Translations under genes and position numbers: made by a program | Shown here: positions 9,098 through 18,281 of the stretch, piece after piece | Layout: each line of letters begins with the position of its first letter | Numbering within the stretch: the stretch's first letter is position 1 | Source: Candidatus Obscuribacterales bacterium | GTDB taxonomy: Bacteria; Cyanobacteriota; Vampirovibrionia; Obscuribacterales; Obscuribacteraceae | Direction of reading: 5' to 3' | Assembly (NCBI GenBank): GCA_019747875.1 | Contig: JAIEQI010000166.1 | Location: forward strand, 1 to 36,239 | DNA: 36,239 bases | Notes under the pieces: generated by a model | Told to the model about the DNA's origin: nothing | The model's input: the letters and a program-made list of their open reading frames with translations, nothing else | Databases searched by the model: none

Positions 9098-10033
9098 TTA
9101 CATCGTTTGACCACTTAAGGTTGTCTGGGAATAGTCAGCATTTTGCAAGCGTTGAATTCTCTCTTCCAGCGGTGGGTGGGAAGACCATAGCCTCATCAGT
9201 CCGCCCGGCTTGGATGAGATCTGTAATGTTTGAACAGTCGCCGGCTTAGCGGAAACGTCGACAAGTTCATATGTGCGTTGTAGTTCTTGCAAAGCAGCAA
9301 TCATTTTTTGCTTGCCGGCAAGTTTGGCTCCGCCCGCATCGGCGCGGAACTCTCTCCAGCGCGAGAACCAGGCAACAACCATGGAGCCAAGCATCATAAA
9401 TACAATTTCCAGACCGATCTGCACGACGTAGTACATCAATCCAGGTCCGCGCTCCTCATCGCGGTCACGACCACTGGTGAGAACGAAAGCCAAGAGACGG
9501 GAAAGAAACATGACGAATGAGTTCATGATTCCCTGAAGAAGGGTCATCGTCACCATATCGCCATTTCCGATGTGCGAGATTTCGTGACCAAGCACTCCTT
9601 CAATTTCGGCGCGATTCATGCGAGAAAGCAAACCGGTTGATACCGCAACTAGTGACCTGGATTTTGTCGGACCGGTGGCAAAGGCATTGGGATCGGGTGA
9701 GTCATAAATGCCAACTTCGGGCATTGCCGGAAGATTAGCCTTGCGCGCAAGGTCATAAACAATGTTGAGTAACTGTCTTAATGAGGGATCAGTCGTCTCA
9801 GGTGAGATCAGTTGCACACCACACGACCACTTAGCTATGGCCCTAGACATAAGCAGCGAGATAAAGGCTCCGCCGGAGCCCCAAATGACGCAGAATATCG
9901 CGAGGCTCGGAATGTCCAAGCCATACTGATTCAAGTAAGGCTTAACACCCAACACACTCATTAGGACCGACATAGAGACGACCACAAGAGCGTTTACCAA
10001 AAAGAATAGGAACATTCGTCCAATCATTGCCAT
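9098..10033 (-). CDS. htpX: HtpX-type M48 membrane metalloprotease
   Basis: This is a zinc protease of the inner membrane that degrades misfolded membrane proteins. Numbering is from the upstream ATG at 10042. Two N-terminal transmembrane helices (about 8-32 and 45-66) are followed by the protease domain with the zinc motif HEISH (His143, Glu144, His147) and the third ligand Glu221 in EFRADAGG. Two more hydrophobic segments lie between them (about 160-180 and 191-215). SHPPLEERIQRL near the C terminus is typical of the family, and the length of about 311-314 residues is normal. The ATG at 10033 is preferred because GAGG then sits about nine bases upstream, whereas at 10042 it abuts the start. 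It is first in a likely operon with the MshEN-like and heme oxygenase genes (35-bp and 21-bp gaps), suggesting a stress or heme-turnover theme. Confidence 0.93.
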   Translation of the reverse strand: MAMIGRMFLFFLVNALVVVSMSVLMSVLGVKPYLNQYGLDIPSLAIFCVIWGSGGAFISLLMSRAIAKWSCGVQLISPETTDPSLRQLLNIVYDLARKANLPAMPEVGIYDSPDPNAFATGPTKSRSLVAVSTGLLSRMNRAEIEGVLGHEISHIGNGDMVTMTLLQGIMNSFVMFLSRLLAFVLTSGRDRDEERGPGLMYYVVQIGLEIVFMMLGSMVVAWFSRWREFRADAGGAKLAGKQKMIAALQELQRTYELVDVSAKPATVQTLQISSKPGGLMRLWSSHPPLEERIQRLQNADYSQTTLSGQTM

Positions 10034-10122
10034 TTTCTGCATCCTCTAGAGAACACAAGCATACAGACATAATTCTAAATTGATTGTTCCAAAATTCGGG
10101 TTTTTAACGATTTCATTAGGAA

Positions 10123-11064
10123 TCAGTCATCCAAATTTTTCGGGAAAATTGGTGTAATCGTTCCTTGCTGCTGAAACTGTGTGACCTGGGGTATGTAAAA
10201 GCTTCCGCCCGATGGAGAATTCCAGGGCGAACTCCAAGGTGCTCGCCAGCGCGGGGACCAAACCGAGCTGCCGGGACCCGCCCAAAATGGCATGCCAGCG
10301 GCAAAAGGCAGCCCTGCTCCGAAGGAAGGTCCAAATGAAGGATAGTAAGAAAAGGGTGAGCCTCCAAAAGGAGCCACCGTCGTAAATGGTGAAGTGGGAC
10401 CAAATGGAGAGAACATACCTCCAGGAGAGAGGCGATTAAATGGGTAACCACCACCATAATAAGGACCTGGAAACACTGGCGGGTAATTGTAAAAAGTGCC
10501 GGAATTCTGATAATTGAACGAGCCGGGTGGATCATCGGAAGAGCTGCTAAAGTATCGCGGCAAACCGAGTGGGACCGGAAAATATCCATACAAGGGATTG
10601 GAGTAAACTGTCCTCGGAATCACACCATAAGGCGTGCTTTGAGGAATGGAATATGGAGCCATGAAAGGTGAATAGTACGGAACGTACACAGCAGGAGGAG
10701 TGTACTCAACTTCAATTCGGCTGGAATTGCGCAAGACCCCACCTGGTTCCGATTGAATCAAGGGAACGATTCGTCCTTTAGGATCAACTGGTACACCTAG
10801 AGAGGAAAAATCTATTGGTGGAACCTTCGGAGCGGGAGCTTTCTTTTTAGGACCCGGGTGCTCTTCCATAAAAACGGATCCGCTCTCGCCGCGAATGACC
10901 TGTCCCTTCGGAGCCGGATCCGCCACTTCTTCCATGAAGACAGATCCATTTTGATCTTTTACAAGTTGATCAGCAAATGCCGGAGCACTCGCCAAGAAAG
11001 CACAAATCGATTCAAAAACCGTGCAAACAAGCAACGCTCTTACAAAGTTCGAACGCTTAGTCAT
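10123..11064 (-). CDS. Secreted Pro/Gly/Tyr/Phe-rich protein, unknown function
   Basis: I do not recognise a family. The protein (313 residues) has a clear Sec signal ending at ASAPAFA (about residue 31), then two imperfect copies of a GSVFMEE motif about 20 residues apart, each followed by a Pro/Lys-rich stretch. Residues 100-300 are extremely rich in Pro, Gly, Ser, Tyr and Phe (YVPYYSPFMAPYS, SPFGPTSPFTTVAPFG), like a disordered surface or matrix protein. The longest frame begins at TTG 11082, but the ATG at 11064 shares its A with the stop codon of the aldo/keto reductase gene (TGATG), so translation is probably coupled to that gene. The junction of a cytoplasmic enzyme with a secreted structural-looking protein gives no obvious functional link. 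Confidence 0.75.
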   Translation of the reverse strand: MTKRSNFVRALLVCTVFESICAFLASAPAFADQLVKDQNGSVFMEEVADPAPKGQVIRGESGSVFMEEHPGPKKKAPAPKVPPIDFSSLGVPVDPKGRIVPLIQSEPGGVLRNSSRIEVEYTPPAVYVPYYSPFMAPYSIPQSTPYGVIPRTVYSNPLYGYFPVPLGLPRYFSSSSDDPPGSFNYQNSGTFYNYPPVFPGPYYGGGYPFNRLSPGGMFSPFGPTSPFTTVAPFGGSPFSYYPSFGPSFGAGLPFAAGMPFWAGPGSSVWSPRWRAPWSSPWNSPSGGSFYIPQVTQFQQQGTITPIFPKNLDD

Positions 11065-11960
11065 CAGATTTGTCCCACCCAATCACGTTGTGCAATTTCG
11101 CTCCACCTCTTTCTGATAGCTTGAAATTCATTCTCGGGCAGCCTTCCACTTTCCAGCATTTTTGCATTTTCTTGCCAGCGTTTTTTCTGTGTTGTACCAA
11201 CAATTGCAGTATGTACTCCCGGAACGCTCAGCGTGAATCGAAGGGCTTTGCTTACTTCATCTGAGAGATTGCCATTGATGAAATCGTACTTGAGTTTTTG
11301 AAATCGCTCCCAATACTCTTGAATGTAGAAATACTCTGGTTTCGTCTTTTCTTTCCAGGCAACATTTGCAACTGGACGTTTTGCAATTACACCCATGTTT
11401 TTCTCTTGAGCCTTTGGCAATGTCAGTTCAAGAGCTTCCTGGTCTGCAATATTGACAGAAGTTTGAAGCGCATCAAAAGCACCGGATTCAATAGCATAGA
11501 GGGCCGCGGAACTGTCTCCGCTGTAGCCGATGTAGCGCGTTTTCCCTGCGGCTTTCGCCTCCTGCAAAGCTTCAATCACTTCGCCTTTGCGCAACTCTTC
11601 TTCACTGCAACTATGAAGAAGCACGAGATCTAACCTGTCTGTATTCAATCTTTTGAGGCTTCTGTCAATGCTTGAGAGAATCTGACTTTTCCCCCAGGCT
11701 CCGTTCTCATAAGACTTTTCGTGACCACACTTAGTAAACAAGTGATAGTCGTCGCGTCGACCGGATACGGTTTTGCCGATCATCTCTTCACTGTTTTCAT
11801 AGCACTCCGCAGTGTCAATTACGTTGAGTCCTGCATCCAATGCATTGTTCAAGATGGTTTCAACATCTGCTACAGACACCCCTTGAAAGCCAATTTCGGC
11901 TCCACCAAAGCCGAGCACAGAAACCATCATGTCGGTCTTGCCGAATTGCCTCTTTTCCAT
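11064..11960 (-). CDS. Aldo/keto reductase
   Basis: This is an NADPH-type (beta/alpha)8 oxidoreductase of about 298 residues. The start FGKTDMMVSVLGFGGAEIGF is typical. The catalytic residues are present: Asp and Tyr in VIDTAECYENSEE, Lys in LFTKCG, and His in LVLLHSC. The cofactor-binding C-terminal part is TLSVPGVHTAIVGTTQKKRWQEN, matching the SLPGVxxxIVGxxxxxxL signature. The substrate cannot be told from sequence. The longest frame begins at TTG (11981); ATG at 11960, eight bases after GAGG, is preferred. It is the first gene of a coupled pair with the secreted Pro/Gly-rich protein. A perfect palindrome (12038-12049) lies about 80 bp upstream of the start. Confidence 0.9.
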   Translation of the reverse strand: MEKRQFGKTDMMVSVLGFGGAEIGFQGVSVADVETILNNALDAGLNVIDTAECYENSEEMIGKTVSGRRDDYHLFTKCGHEKSYENGAWGKSQILSSIDRSLKRLNTDRLDLVLLHSCSEEELRKGEVIEALQEAKAAGKTRYIGYSGDSSAALYAIESGAFDALQTSVNIADQEALELTLPKAQEKNMGVIAKRPVANVAWKEKTKPEYFYIQEYWERFQKLKYDFINGNLSDEVSKALRFTLSVPGVHTAIVGTTQKKRWQENAKMLESGRLPENEFQAIRKRWSEIAQRDWVGQI

Positions 11961-12037
11961 ACCTTCGTCCTCATCTTCCAATCAGAGCCGCTCAATCACT
12001 TATGGGCGTATGCAATGCGCTCCAAGCATCAACGAGT

Positions 12038-12049
12038 CGCTTTAAAGCG
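12038..12049. promoter_or_regulatory. Perfect 12-bp palindrome, possible operator
   Basis: CGCTTTAAAGCG is a perfect palindrome about 80 bp upstream of the aldo/keto reductase start. It could be a binding site for a dimeric regulator. No second copy was noticed nearby and no regulator gene is adjacent, so this is only a positional suggestion. Confidence 0.25.
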
Positions 12050-12173
12050 CCTATTGCGAACAGAAAGATATCATTCATTCGCACGTAGAATCATATCAAT
12101 TCGCTGGGTTCAAGAGTAAGGGCAGTGACGTCTTAGCACTGTATGACAACATTGATAATATGCAAAGGACAGC

Positions 12174-12222
12174 AAAAAAGAACTCCGGATCTGGCGTTGC
12201 TCGGTTGCCAGTTCCGGAGTTC
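12174..12222 (-). terminator. Strong intrinsic terminator for acetate kinase
   Basis: GAACTCCGGA (from 12180) pairs with TCCGGAGTTC (to 12222), with an inner CTGGC/GCCAG pairing after one T-T mismatch and an 11-base loop. Read on the minus strand, the stem is followed by six T residues (A-tract 12174-12179 on the plus strand). It lies about 140 bp past the acetate kinase stop, and no other minus-strand gene lies between. Confidence 0.8.
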
Positions 12223-12360
12223 GTTCAATATGGAGTAATAGCTTGAATTGAAAAGATTACTTTGTCGAGTTGACAATTTCGTGAAATCTAGAGATTTAGG
12301 CTCATGAATCTCTCGTCATTCCGTTTACGCAGTTCCGTGTATGGAGACCGAAGTCACTCT

Positions 12361-13596
12361 CTACAAGGCAGCCCTCAGGACTTCCTGCAGCATTGCTTTC
12401 TCTTCATTAGCCGCAATGCGCATGATTTTCACCGCACTTTCAGGAGCACTAATAACATCATCTGTGGTGTCAGAAGAATTCAACCGAGAATCGATTTCTA
12501 CCCCGATAAATTTCAGGCGCTGGCAAATTGCGGAGCGAACTGACGCTGAATGTTCGCCAATTCCAGCTGTGAAAACGAGAACATCTATCCCATCCAAACT
12601 TACACACATGGCGGCAATTTCTTTGGCAGCCCTCAAGACAAACAAATCGAATGCCAATTTAGCGCGTGAAGATCCCGCCTTAGCGGCTTTCTCTATTTCC
12701 CTCATATCCTTGCTAATTCCAGATACGCCAAACAATCCGGACTTACCATTCAAATGCTTTTCGATCTGTTCGGGATTCATATTTTTCTGCTTGATCAAAT
12801 AAAAAATAATGCCGGGATCGATGGATCCGCTCCGTGAGCCCATCATAAGCCCTTCCAGCGGTGTGAAACCCATGCTTGTATCAATACTGATTCCATTTCC
12901 GACAGCACTTATTGAGCAACCGTTACCAAGATGACAGATGATCATCTTCAAGTTTCCGTCACGATTTTGCAAAATCGAAGCGGCTCGTTCCGAGCAATAC
13001 TTGTGATTGATGCCGTGAAATCCGAAGCGGCGAATTCCTAATTCCTCATACCAATTGTAGGGAACAGGATAGACGTAAGATAACTCCGGCAGCGTCGAAT
13101 GGAAAGCAGTGTCGAATACCGCAAAGGATGGTGTACCACCAAAGAGAACTGCGGAACAGCGAATAACTTTCAACGCGATCGGATTATGAATCGGAGCAAG
13201 TTCACAGAGGCTCTCAATTTGCGATTCAATTTCAGCGCTAACGCGCACCGGCTTGCGAAGTTTGTCGCCACCATGAACGACCCTGTGAGCAATGAGTTTA
13301 ATGTCACTGCGTGCGATTCCACATTTGTGTTCAAAATCGAGAACTAATTTCGCCAGAATCGACTGACACTGTTCCTCACTTGCAGTCAACAGATCCACCG
13401 ATTCTGACGCTATCCAAATTGGAACGACGTCTTGCAGCGCTTCTGCATCTTTGGAGCCTGGATCAAACTCGAAAGCTGCTGCTTTTAGACTGCTTGAGCC
13501 ACTATTTAATGCGAGAAAGACATTATGCACAAAGGATCTTCGGAGTCTGAGACGGATTCTCCATATTTTATTCGATAGCGCGTTATCATTGTTCAT
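12361..13596 (-). CDS. ackA: Acetate kinase
   Basis: This enzyme interconverts acetyl phosphate plus ADP and acetate plus ATP, the ATP-yielding step of acetate fermentation. Signatures seen are the N-terminal phosphate loop LALNSGSSSLK, AHRVVHGGD, the AVFDTAFHSTLP segment, GIRRFGFHGINHKY, HLGNGCSISAV, DTSMGFTPLEGLMMGSRSG and FTAGIGEHS near the C terminus. These cover both actin-fold halves at normal length. The N terminus is about 24 residues longer than usual; a GTG at 13530 would give a standard start just before HNVFLALNSG and may be correct. Phosphotransacetylase or phosphoketolase is not in the window. The gene is divergent from the HerA-like ATPase with 52 bp between starts, and a strong terminator lies downstream. 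Confidence 0.96.
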   Translation of the reverse strand: MNNDNALSNKIWRIRLRLRRSFVHNVFLALNSGSSSLKAAAFEFDPGSKDAEALQDVVPIWIASESVDLLTASEEQCQSILAKLVLDFEHKCGIARSDIKLIAHRVVHGGDKLRKPVRVSAEIESQIESLCELAPIHNPIALKVIRCSAVLFGGTPSFAVFDTAFHSTLPELSYVYPVPYNWYEELGIRRFGFHGINHKYCSERAASILQNRDGNLKMIICHLGNGCSISAVGNGISIDTSMGFTPLEGLMMGSRSGSIDPGIIFYLIKQKNMNPEQIEKHLNGKSGLFGVSGISKDMREIEKAAKAGSSRAKLAFDLFVLRAAKEIAAMCVSLDGIDVLVFTAGIGEHSASVRSAICQRLKFIGVEIDSRLNSSDTTDDVISAPESAVKIMRIAANEEKAMLQEVLRAAL

Positions 13597-13648
13597 TCGG
13601 AGCTAATTAGTAGCGAAGATGAATTAAACCTGGCGGAGCAGGCAAGGC

Positions 13649-16147
13649 ATGGATTACGAACAACTTGGCGTTTTTTATCTTGGCAAGAAATTCGATCTTG
13701 CCAAGGGCGATTGCACAAACGAACTTGTTCTTTATGAATCCCAAGACCTCTTGACCCATGCCGTTGTAGTAGGAATGACCGGTAGCGGAAAAACCGGGTT
13801 GGGCATCGACCTCCTTGAGGAAGCCGCAATCGATAACATTCCTGTTCTAGCAATTGATCCAAAAGGGGATCTGTCCAACCTGCTCCTCACCTTCCCTGAA
13901 CTTTCTGGCGCAGATTTTGCACAATGGGTCGACGCTGATGAGGCCCGCCGAAAGCAAGTTTCGCCCGAAAAGCTTGCAGAAAGTGAAGCAACAAAATGGA
14001 GCGACGGACTGCACTTGTGGCATCAGGACAAAGCGCGCATCAAGAAGCTAAAAGAATCGGCAGAGTTTGCGGTCTATACACCGGCGAGCACTGCAGCAAT
14101 TCCGCTTTCAATCGTTAGCTCTTTTGCATGTCCGGATGAGGAGATTGTTGAAGATCGAGAGTTATTGCGAGAACAGATCTCCAGCACAGCAACAAGCATT
14201 CTGTCTTTACTCGGAATAGACAGCGATCCTCTCAAGAGCAAAGAACACATCCTCCTTTCCTCGATTCTCGACCACACGTGGAAACAGGGGATTGATCTTG
14301 ATCTTCATTTGCTGATTGGCAAGATCCAGGATCCACCAATACGTCAATTTGGTGCAATTCCACTTGAAAGTTTCTTTTCCAGCAAAGACAGATATGAGTT
14401 GGCAATGCAAATCAACAATCTTCTGGCGGCTCCTGGTTTTGAAGCCTGGATGGAAGGCGAGTCACTAGACATCGATAAACTTTTCTATTCCTCAAACGGA
14501 AAGAATCGCGTAAGTATCATCTCAATCTCGCATCTTTCCGACAGTGAACGCATGTTTTTCGTTTCACTATTTCTGACACAGCTCTTGGCTTGGACGCGAA
14601 AACAAAGCGGCACGTCGAGCTTAAGAGCAATATTCTATATGGATGAGCTATTGGGATATTTACCTCCTGTCGCTAACCCTCCATCAAAAACTCCGCTTCT
14701 GACATTGCTAAAACAGGCGAGAGCTTTTGGTCTGGGCTTAGTGCTTGCAACCCAGAATCCAGTTGATCTCGATTACAAAGCACTGGGCAATGCGGGCACG
14801 TGGTTCATCGGTCGTTTGCAAACCGAACGCGATAAGCTTAGAGTTCTCGATGGGCTAGAAGGAGCCGCCAGTGCCAGCGGCGGGACGTTCAACAGAACAC
14901 AGATTGATCAACTCATTTCCGGATTGAGCAAGCAGGTGTTTCTGGTTAACAACGTACACGAAGGTGAGCCATACCTGCTCAAGACCAGACACAGTCTCTC
15001 CTATCTGCGGGGACCGCTTTCGCGTGCACAAATGAAAGTTCTGAAGAAAAGCATGCTTGCAGGCGATTCGAATGGATCGAGCATAGTTTCAACTACCGGT
15101 TCAAATACCGCTGCGCCTGGCTCTAGCTCAGCAGAAACAGGAAGCTCCAGTACCTTGTCCCCAAAGAAGCAAAACATAAAAAGTGATGATACCACTAGCA
15201 AAAGCTCTTCCAGACCACCCTTGTTGCCGCCCGAAATATCGCAATTCTTTGCGCCGGTAGGAAAGGCTATTCCTGAAGGAAGCAGTCTTATCTACAAACC
15301 GATGCTCTTCGCCTCCTTGCAGTTGCGCTACAGCGAAAGTAAAGCCGCACTCGACTATTTGGAAAATTACACGCTCTTGACCCTGATAAAAAATGAGAAC
15401 CCCCCAGTTCGATTCGACAAAAGTTTTGCCACTAAATTTGGTGCAGACTCGCTGAGAACGCAAGCTGAAGAAAACATAGCTTTTTCGGCATTGCCACCAG
15501 AAGCAACTGTGGCTTCCAATTATAAGCAGTGGTCAGCTGACCTGGTGGCATGGCTGGTGGCAAACAAGATTTTGGAGCTTTACAAGTGCCCTATAAGTGA
15601 TCAGGTTTCAAAACCACACGAATCGGAAAAAGACTTCCGAATCAGACTTTCTCAGGAGTCTCGCGAGAAAAGAGATGAGCAGTTGGCAAAGCTGTCCAAG
15701 AAGTACAGTAGCAAACTTGAATCATTGCACGATAAATATGAGCTGGCCGAGATGAACGTCAGCAATCAGGTTGCTCAACAGCGCGCCCTGGAATTCGAAG
15801 CTGCAACAAATGTTGGAGCTTCCATTTTCGATGCATTCGTTGGAAGGCGCGCCAATATCAGACGCGCCGAATCAGCCGTCCGTAAAGCAAGCCAAGTTTC
15901 GCGAAAGCGCGCTCAAGTGAGCCAGGCGCAGGAAACTCGTGACATGCTGGCAGAACAAGTTGCAGCCATCCAAGCAGAGTTTGACGCAGAGATGCGACTA
16001 TTGAAAACGAAGTTGGACCCAGAAACCCAAGCCCTTATCAAGATTCCAGTCACCCTCAAAAAGTCCAACATTAACCTCATCCGGGTGAGCTTATGCTGGG
16101 CGCCTTGTTTTAGACAATCAGACGGACGTATAACGGCAGCATGGTAA
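13649..16147 (+). CDS. HerA/DUF87-like ATP-binding protein with C-terminal coiled coil
   Basis: The 832-residue P-loop ATPase resembles the HerA-FtsK group of bacterial ATP-binding proteins. Walker A is GMTGSGKT at 42-49, then VLAIDPKGDLSNLL; Walker B is IFYMDELLGYLP with Asp332-Glu333; the sensor strand LVLATQNPVDLDYKAL follows. Residues about 470-530 form a Ser/Thr/Lys-rich linker. The C-terminal part (about 620-800) is charged and coiled-coil, containing SIFDAFVGRR and ending in LKKSNINLIRVSLCWAP, an arrangement I recall from this family. Such proteins are presumed DNA- or protein-translocating motors; the substrate is unknown. No NurA-type nuclease is next to it, so this is not the classical HerA-NurA pair. 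It sits upstream of a second MshEN-like protein gene. Confidence 0.8.
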   Translation: MDYEQLGVFYLGKKFDLAKGDCTNELVLYESQDLLTHAVVVGMTGSGKTGLGIDLLEEAAIDNIPVLAIDPKGDLSNLLLTFPELSGADFAQWVDADEARRKQVSPEKLAESEATKWSDGLHLWHQDKARIKKLKESAEFAVYTPASTAAIPLSIVSSFACPDEEIVEDRELLREQISSTATSILSLLGIDSDPLKSKEHILLSSILDHTWKQGIDLDLHLLIGKIQDPPIRQFGAIPLESFFSSKDRYELAMQINNLLAAPGFEAWMEGESLDIDKLFYSSNGKNRVSIISISHLSDSERMFFVSLFLTQLLAWTRKQSGTSSLRAIFYMDELLGYLPPVANPPSKTPLLTLLKQARAFGLGLVLATQNPVDLDYKALGNAGTWFIGRLQTERDKLRVLDGLEGAASASGGTFNRTQIDQLISGLSKQVFLVNNVHEGEPYLLKTRHSLSYLRGPLSRAQMKVLKKSMLAGDSNGSSIVSTTGSNTAAPGSSSAETGSSSTLSPKKQNIKSDDTTSKSSSRPPLLPPEISQFFAPVGKAIPEGSSLIYKPMLFASLQLRYSESKAALDYLENYTLLTLIKNENPPVRFDKSFATKFGADSLRTQAEENIAFSALPPEATVASNYKQWSADLVAWLVANKILELYKCPISDQVSKPHESEKDFRIRLSQESREKRDEQLAKLSKKYSSKLESLHDKYELAEMNVSNQVAQQRALEFEAATNVGASIFDAFVGRRANIRRAESAVRKASQVSRKRAQVSQAQETRDMLAEQVAAIQAEFDAEMRLLKTKLDPETQALIKIPVTLKKSNINLIRVSLCWAPCFRQSDGRITAAW

Positions 16148-16387
16148 GGTTTTCACAATTAGGCACACAAGCGGAGGTAAAGAGGTCAACCGCCCTGCGA
16201 ACCTACACTCGAAGCGTTTTTTTAGAAGCGGCGCAGGCGAGAGGCGCGATAGCCCACCGAACCTGCGAAGCGTATCAGACCCATGTATCATGATGTTAGG
16301 ACGTGCGCTATTACCTGAATTCTGGGAATAACGGAATTGTCCGCTGTTTTTAGCGTTTCTGATAATTTGCCCAGGACCGGCACGCAG

Positions 16388-17743
16388 ATGTTTAAGCCCC
16401 AAAAACCACAACAGTCAAATCAACCGCTTCGACACAAAATGCCCATCGTAGAGCGAGCTCCGAAGCAAGAAGATGTGGTCACCTTATTTACCAATGCACA
16501 AAGAATGCGTGGCACGATAATCGAGTTGCCGATAAAACCAAACTCTTCCTCACAAACGTTCTCCATAACCTGTCAGTTCGATCACAGTGCAAATGAAACA
16601 GTTTGGTCCATGACAGCAGCAGATGGAAATCTTCTTTGGTCGATTCCACAGAGCGATTTGGATTTAGTTTTCGATATGGTCGTTATGGCGTGCCAGCCAC
16701 AGGGGATGGGTTCTTCAACTCAGATGCCGCCGGAATTAGCACCCAGAGAAAGTGCTCCGGCTCAAACAGAGACACCGACTCCGAGCTACCAGCAAGCTCC
16801 GCCACCGCCACCGCCGCCGCAACCGCAGCACCAGAACCCGGCGGGTTATCCTCAGCAGCAAGCTCCATATCAAGCCCCATATCAGCAACCGCCGCAACAG
16901 TATCCGCCAGCACAAGGTGGGTATCAGGGCCAGCCCTACGGGCAACCGGCTCCATACCCGGCGCAAGCTCCATATGCACAACCACCTCAGGGTTACCCTG
17001 CAACTGGTTACGGAGCTCCACCGCCGGCACCGGCAGCGCAACCGGCACAGGCTCCAATTTGGAATCCACCGCCGGGTCCTGCACCAAGTTCCGCTCCGCC
17101 AAACTATCCGACGCCGGAACTCACGAATTTCATCGACTTATTGAACAAAGGACAGCCAAATCTATTACTTGGCCACTTGTTCGTTGAGGCAGGCATAGTA
17201 CCTGAACGCTGCCTGGACGCAGGACTTAAACTGCAGGAGATGGTTAGAGACGGAAAACTGACTGACTCGCAAGCCATCTTGGCATTAAAGAAAGCCAGTG
17301 AGCTGGGCGGACAATTAGATGACGCAGTTATTGAATGGGCCAAGAATCCCGAAAAGGCTAAGAAACCTATGCCAAGTGGCGCCAAGCCACAAGGAAATCC
17401 TGGACAAGCTACAGCCGGTGCTCAATCAGGCAGTAAACCAGGTGTTGATGCTGCAACAATGGGTCGAATCATCGACCTGCTCAAGCAATCGGGCTTGGTG
17501 TCAGAGGCTGACATCGAGACAGCTACTAAAGTGAAATCCAAACATGGCGGCGACCTCGGGCAGATCTTAGTTTCTGCAGGCAAAATTGGAGGAAAGACGC
17601 TTGAGGCAGCAGCTGAGTGTCAGGAATACATCCGATTCGGGCGCCTACGCATCGACAAAGCGATCATGGCATTGCATTATTGCGAACGCATGCGCGCCGG
17701 TCTGAAAGATGCCATGGATGAATTGAGTATTACGCTCGACTAA
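16388..17743 (+). CDS. Pro/Gln-rich linker protein with two C-terminal MshEN-like modules
   Basis: The N-terminal 120 residues form an unrecognised small domain (RMRGTIIELPIKP, ETVWSMTAADGNLLWSIP). A highly Pro/Gln/Tyr/Ala-rich stretch of about 130 residues follows (roughly 130-255), with repeated PYQ, PPQ and AP motifs. The C-terminal 200 residues hold two helical modules like those at 7998-9062: LLLGHLFVEAGIVPERCLDAGLKL with a DSQAILAL helix, and IIDLLKQSGLVSEADIETATKV with LGQILVSAGKIGGKTLEAA and KAIMALHYCERM. It has no signal peptide and no ATPase. The longest frame begins at TTG 16337; ATG 16388 is preferred although its ribosome site is weak. It is probably a cytoplasmic adaptor with a flexible linker, of unknown role. 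Confidence 0.6.
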   Translation: MFKPQKPQQSNQPLRHKMPIVERAPKQEDVVTLFTNAQRMRGTIIELPIKPNSSSQTFSITCQFDHSANETVWSMTAADGNLLWSIPQSDLDLVFDMVVMACQPQGMGSSTQMPPELAPRESAPAQTETPTPSYQQAPPPPPPPQPQHQNPAGYPQQQAPYQAPYQQPPQQYPPAQGGYQGQPYGQPAPYPAQAPYAQPPQGYPATGYGAPPPAPAAQPAQAPIWNPPPGPAPSSAPPNYPTPELTNFIDLLNKGQPNLLLGHLFVEAGIVPERCLDAGLKLQEMVRDGKLTDSQAILALKKASELGGQLDDAVIEWAKNPEKAKKPMPSGAKPQGNPGQATAGAQSGSKPGVDAATMGRIIDLLKQSGLVSEADIETATKVKSKHGGDLGQILVSAGKIGGKTLEAAAECQEYIRFGRLRIDKAIMALHYCERMRAGLKDAMDELSITLD

Positions 17744-18281
17744 ACACGGTCACGAACTTGCATTGATTCTTTATCAACCCGGACTCAGCTCTTTGGCGAC
17801 CGAAAAAGAATTCTGGAAATTCCAATTAGGTTCGCACAAAATCTGTAGCACCATATACGGTATCATAAGCGTGACGAAGCCGTTTGCCTTCCTGAAACCT
17901 TCAATAGTCGACCAATTAATATTGAACCCAATGCTGCACCCCTTAATCGTAAATCCTTAACTTTCCTCGAATTCCACTGACACAGCTGATGGAAAATGCG
18001 TCCTTTGACAACCGCTTTTGATGTTGGTTCTTACATATTCCGCAAAACGATGACTAGACCTCAATTTGACTGCGCAAGACCATACTTAAGTCGACTACGT
18101 TAACAACATTAACTAGACTCCTCTGAGCCAATTGCACATAGAAGAAAGCCCATCCGGTCCGAAATTAAGCCATATGGCGGTTTCCTGAGAAATATTATTA
18201 AAGGTATTACCCTAAAATTGGATAGAATTGTGTCAGTAGCCGATGAGGGAAGATTTCTATCCGGATGCTACTGGAGGAATG
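17744..18281. other. Long intergenic region
   Basis: No convincing gene is present; a 65-codon frame at 17763-17960 lacks a ribosome site and looks random. A TAGAAT at 18223-18228 could be a -10 element for the following lipoprotein gene, placed about 45 bases before its ribosome site, but no good -35 is visible. A short GTTAA/TTAAC inverted repeat lies near 18100. No terminator was recognised after the upstream gene. Confidence 0.4.

Larger units (their letters stand above)
11961..12360. other. 400-bp gap between acetate kinase and aldo/keto reductase
   Basis: This holds the acetate kinase terminator (12174-12222) and the presumed upstream control region of the aldo/keto reductase, including the palindrome at 12038-12049. 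No believable gene or clear sigma-70 promoter was found; short frames here are reverse shadows. Confidence 0.5.

Noticed and set aside
16683..17187. Several long frames on both strands over the Pro/Gln-rich region
   Set aside because: They are shadows caused by the compositional bias of the linker in the real gene at 16388-17743.
17763..17960. 65-codon plus-strand frame
   Set aside because: It has no ribosome site and its translation shows no domain or export signal.
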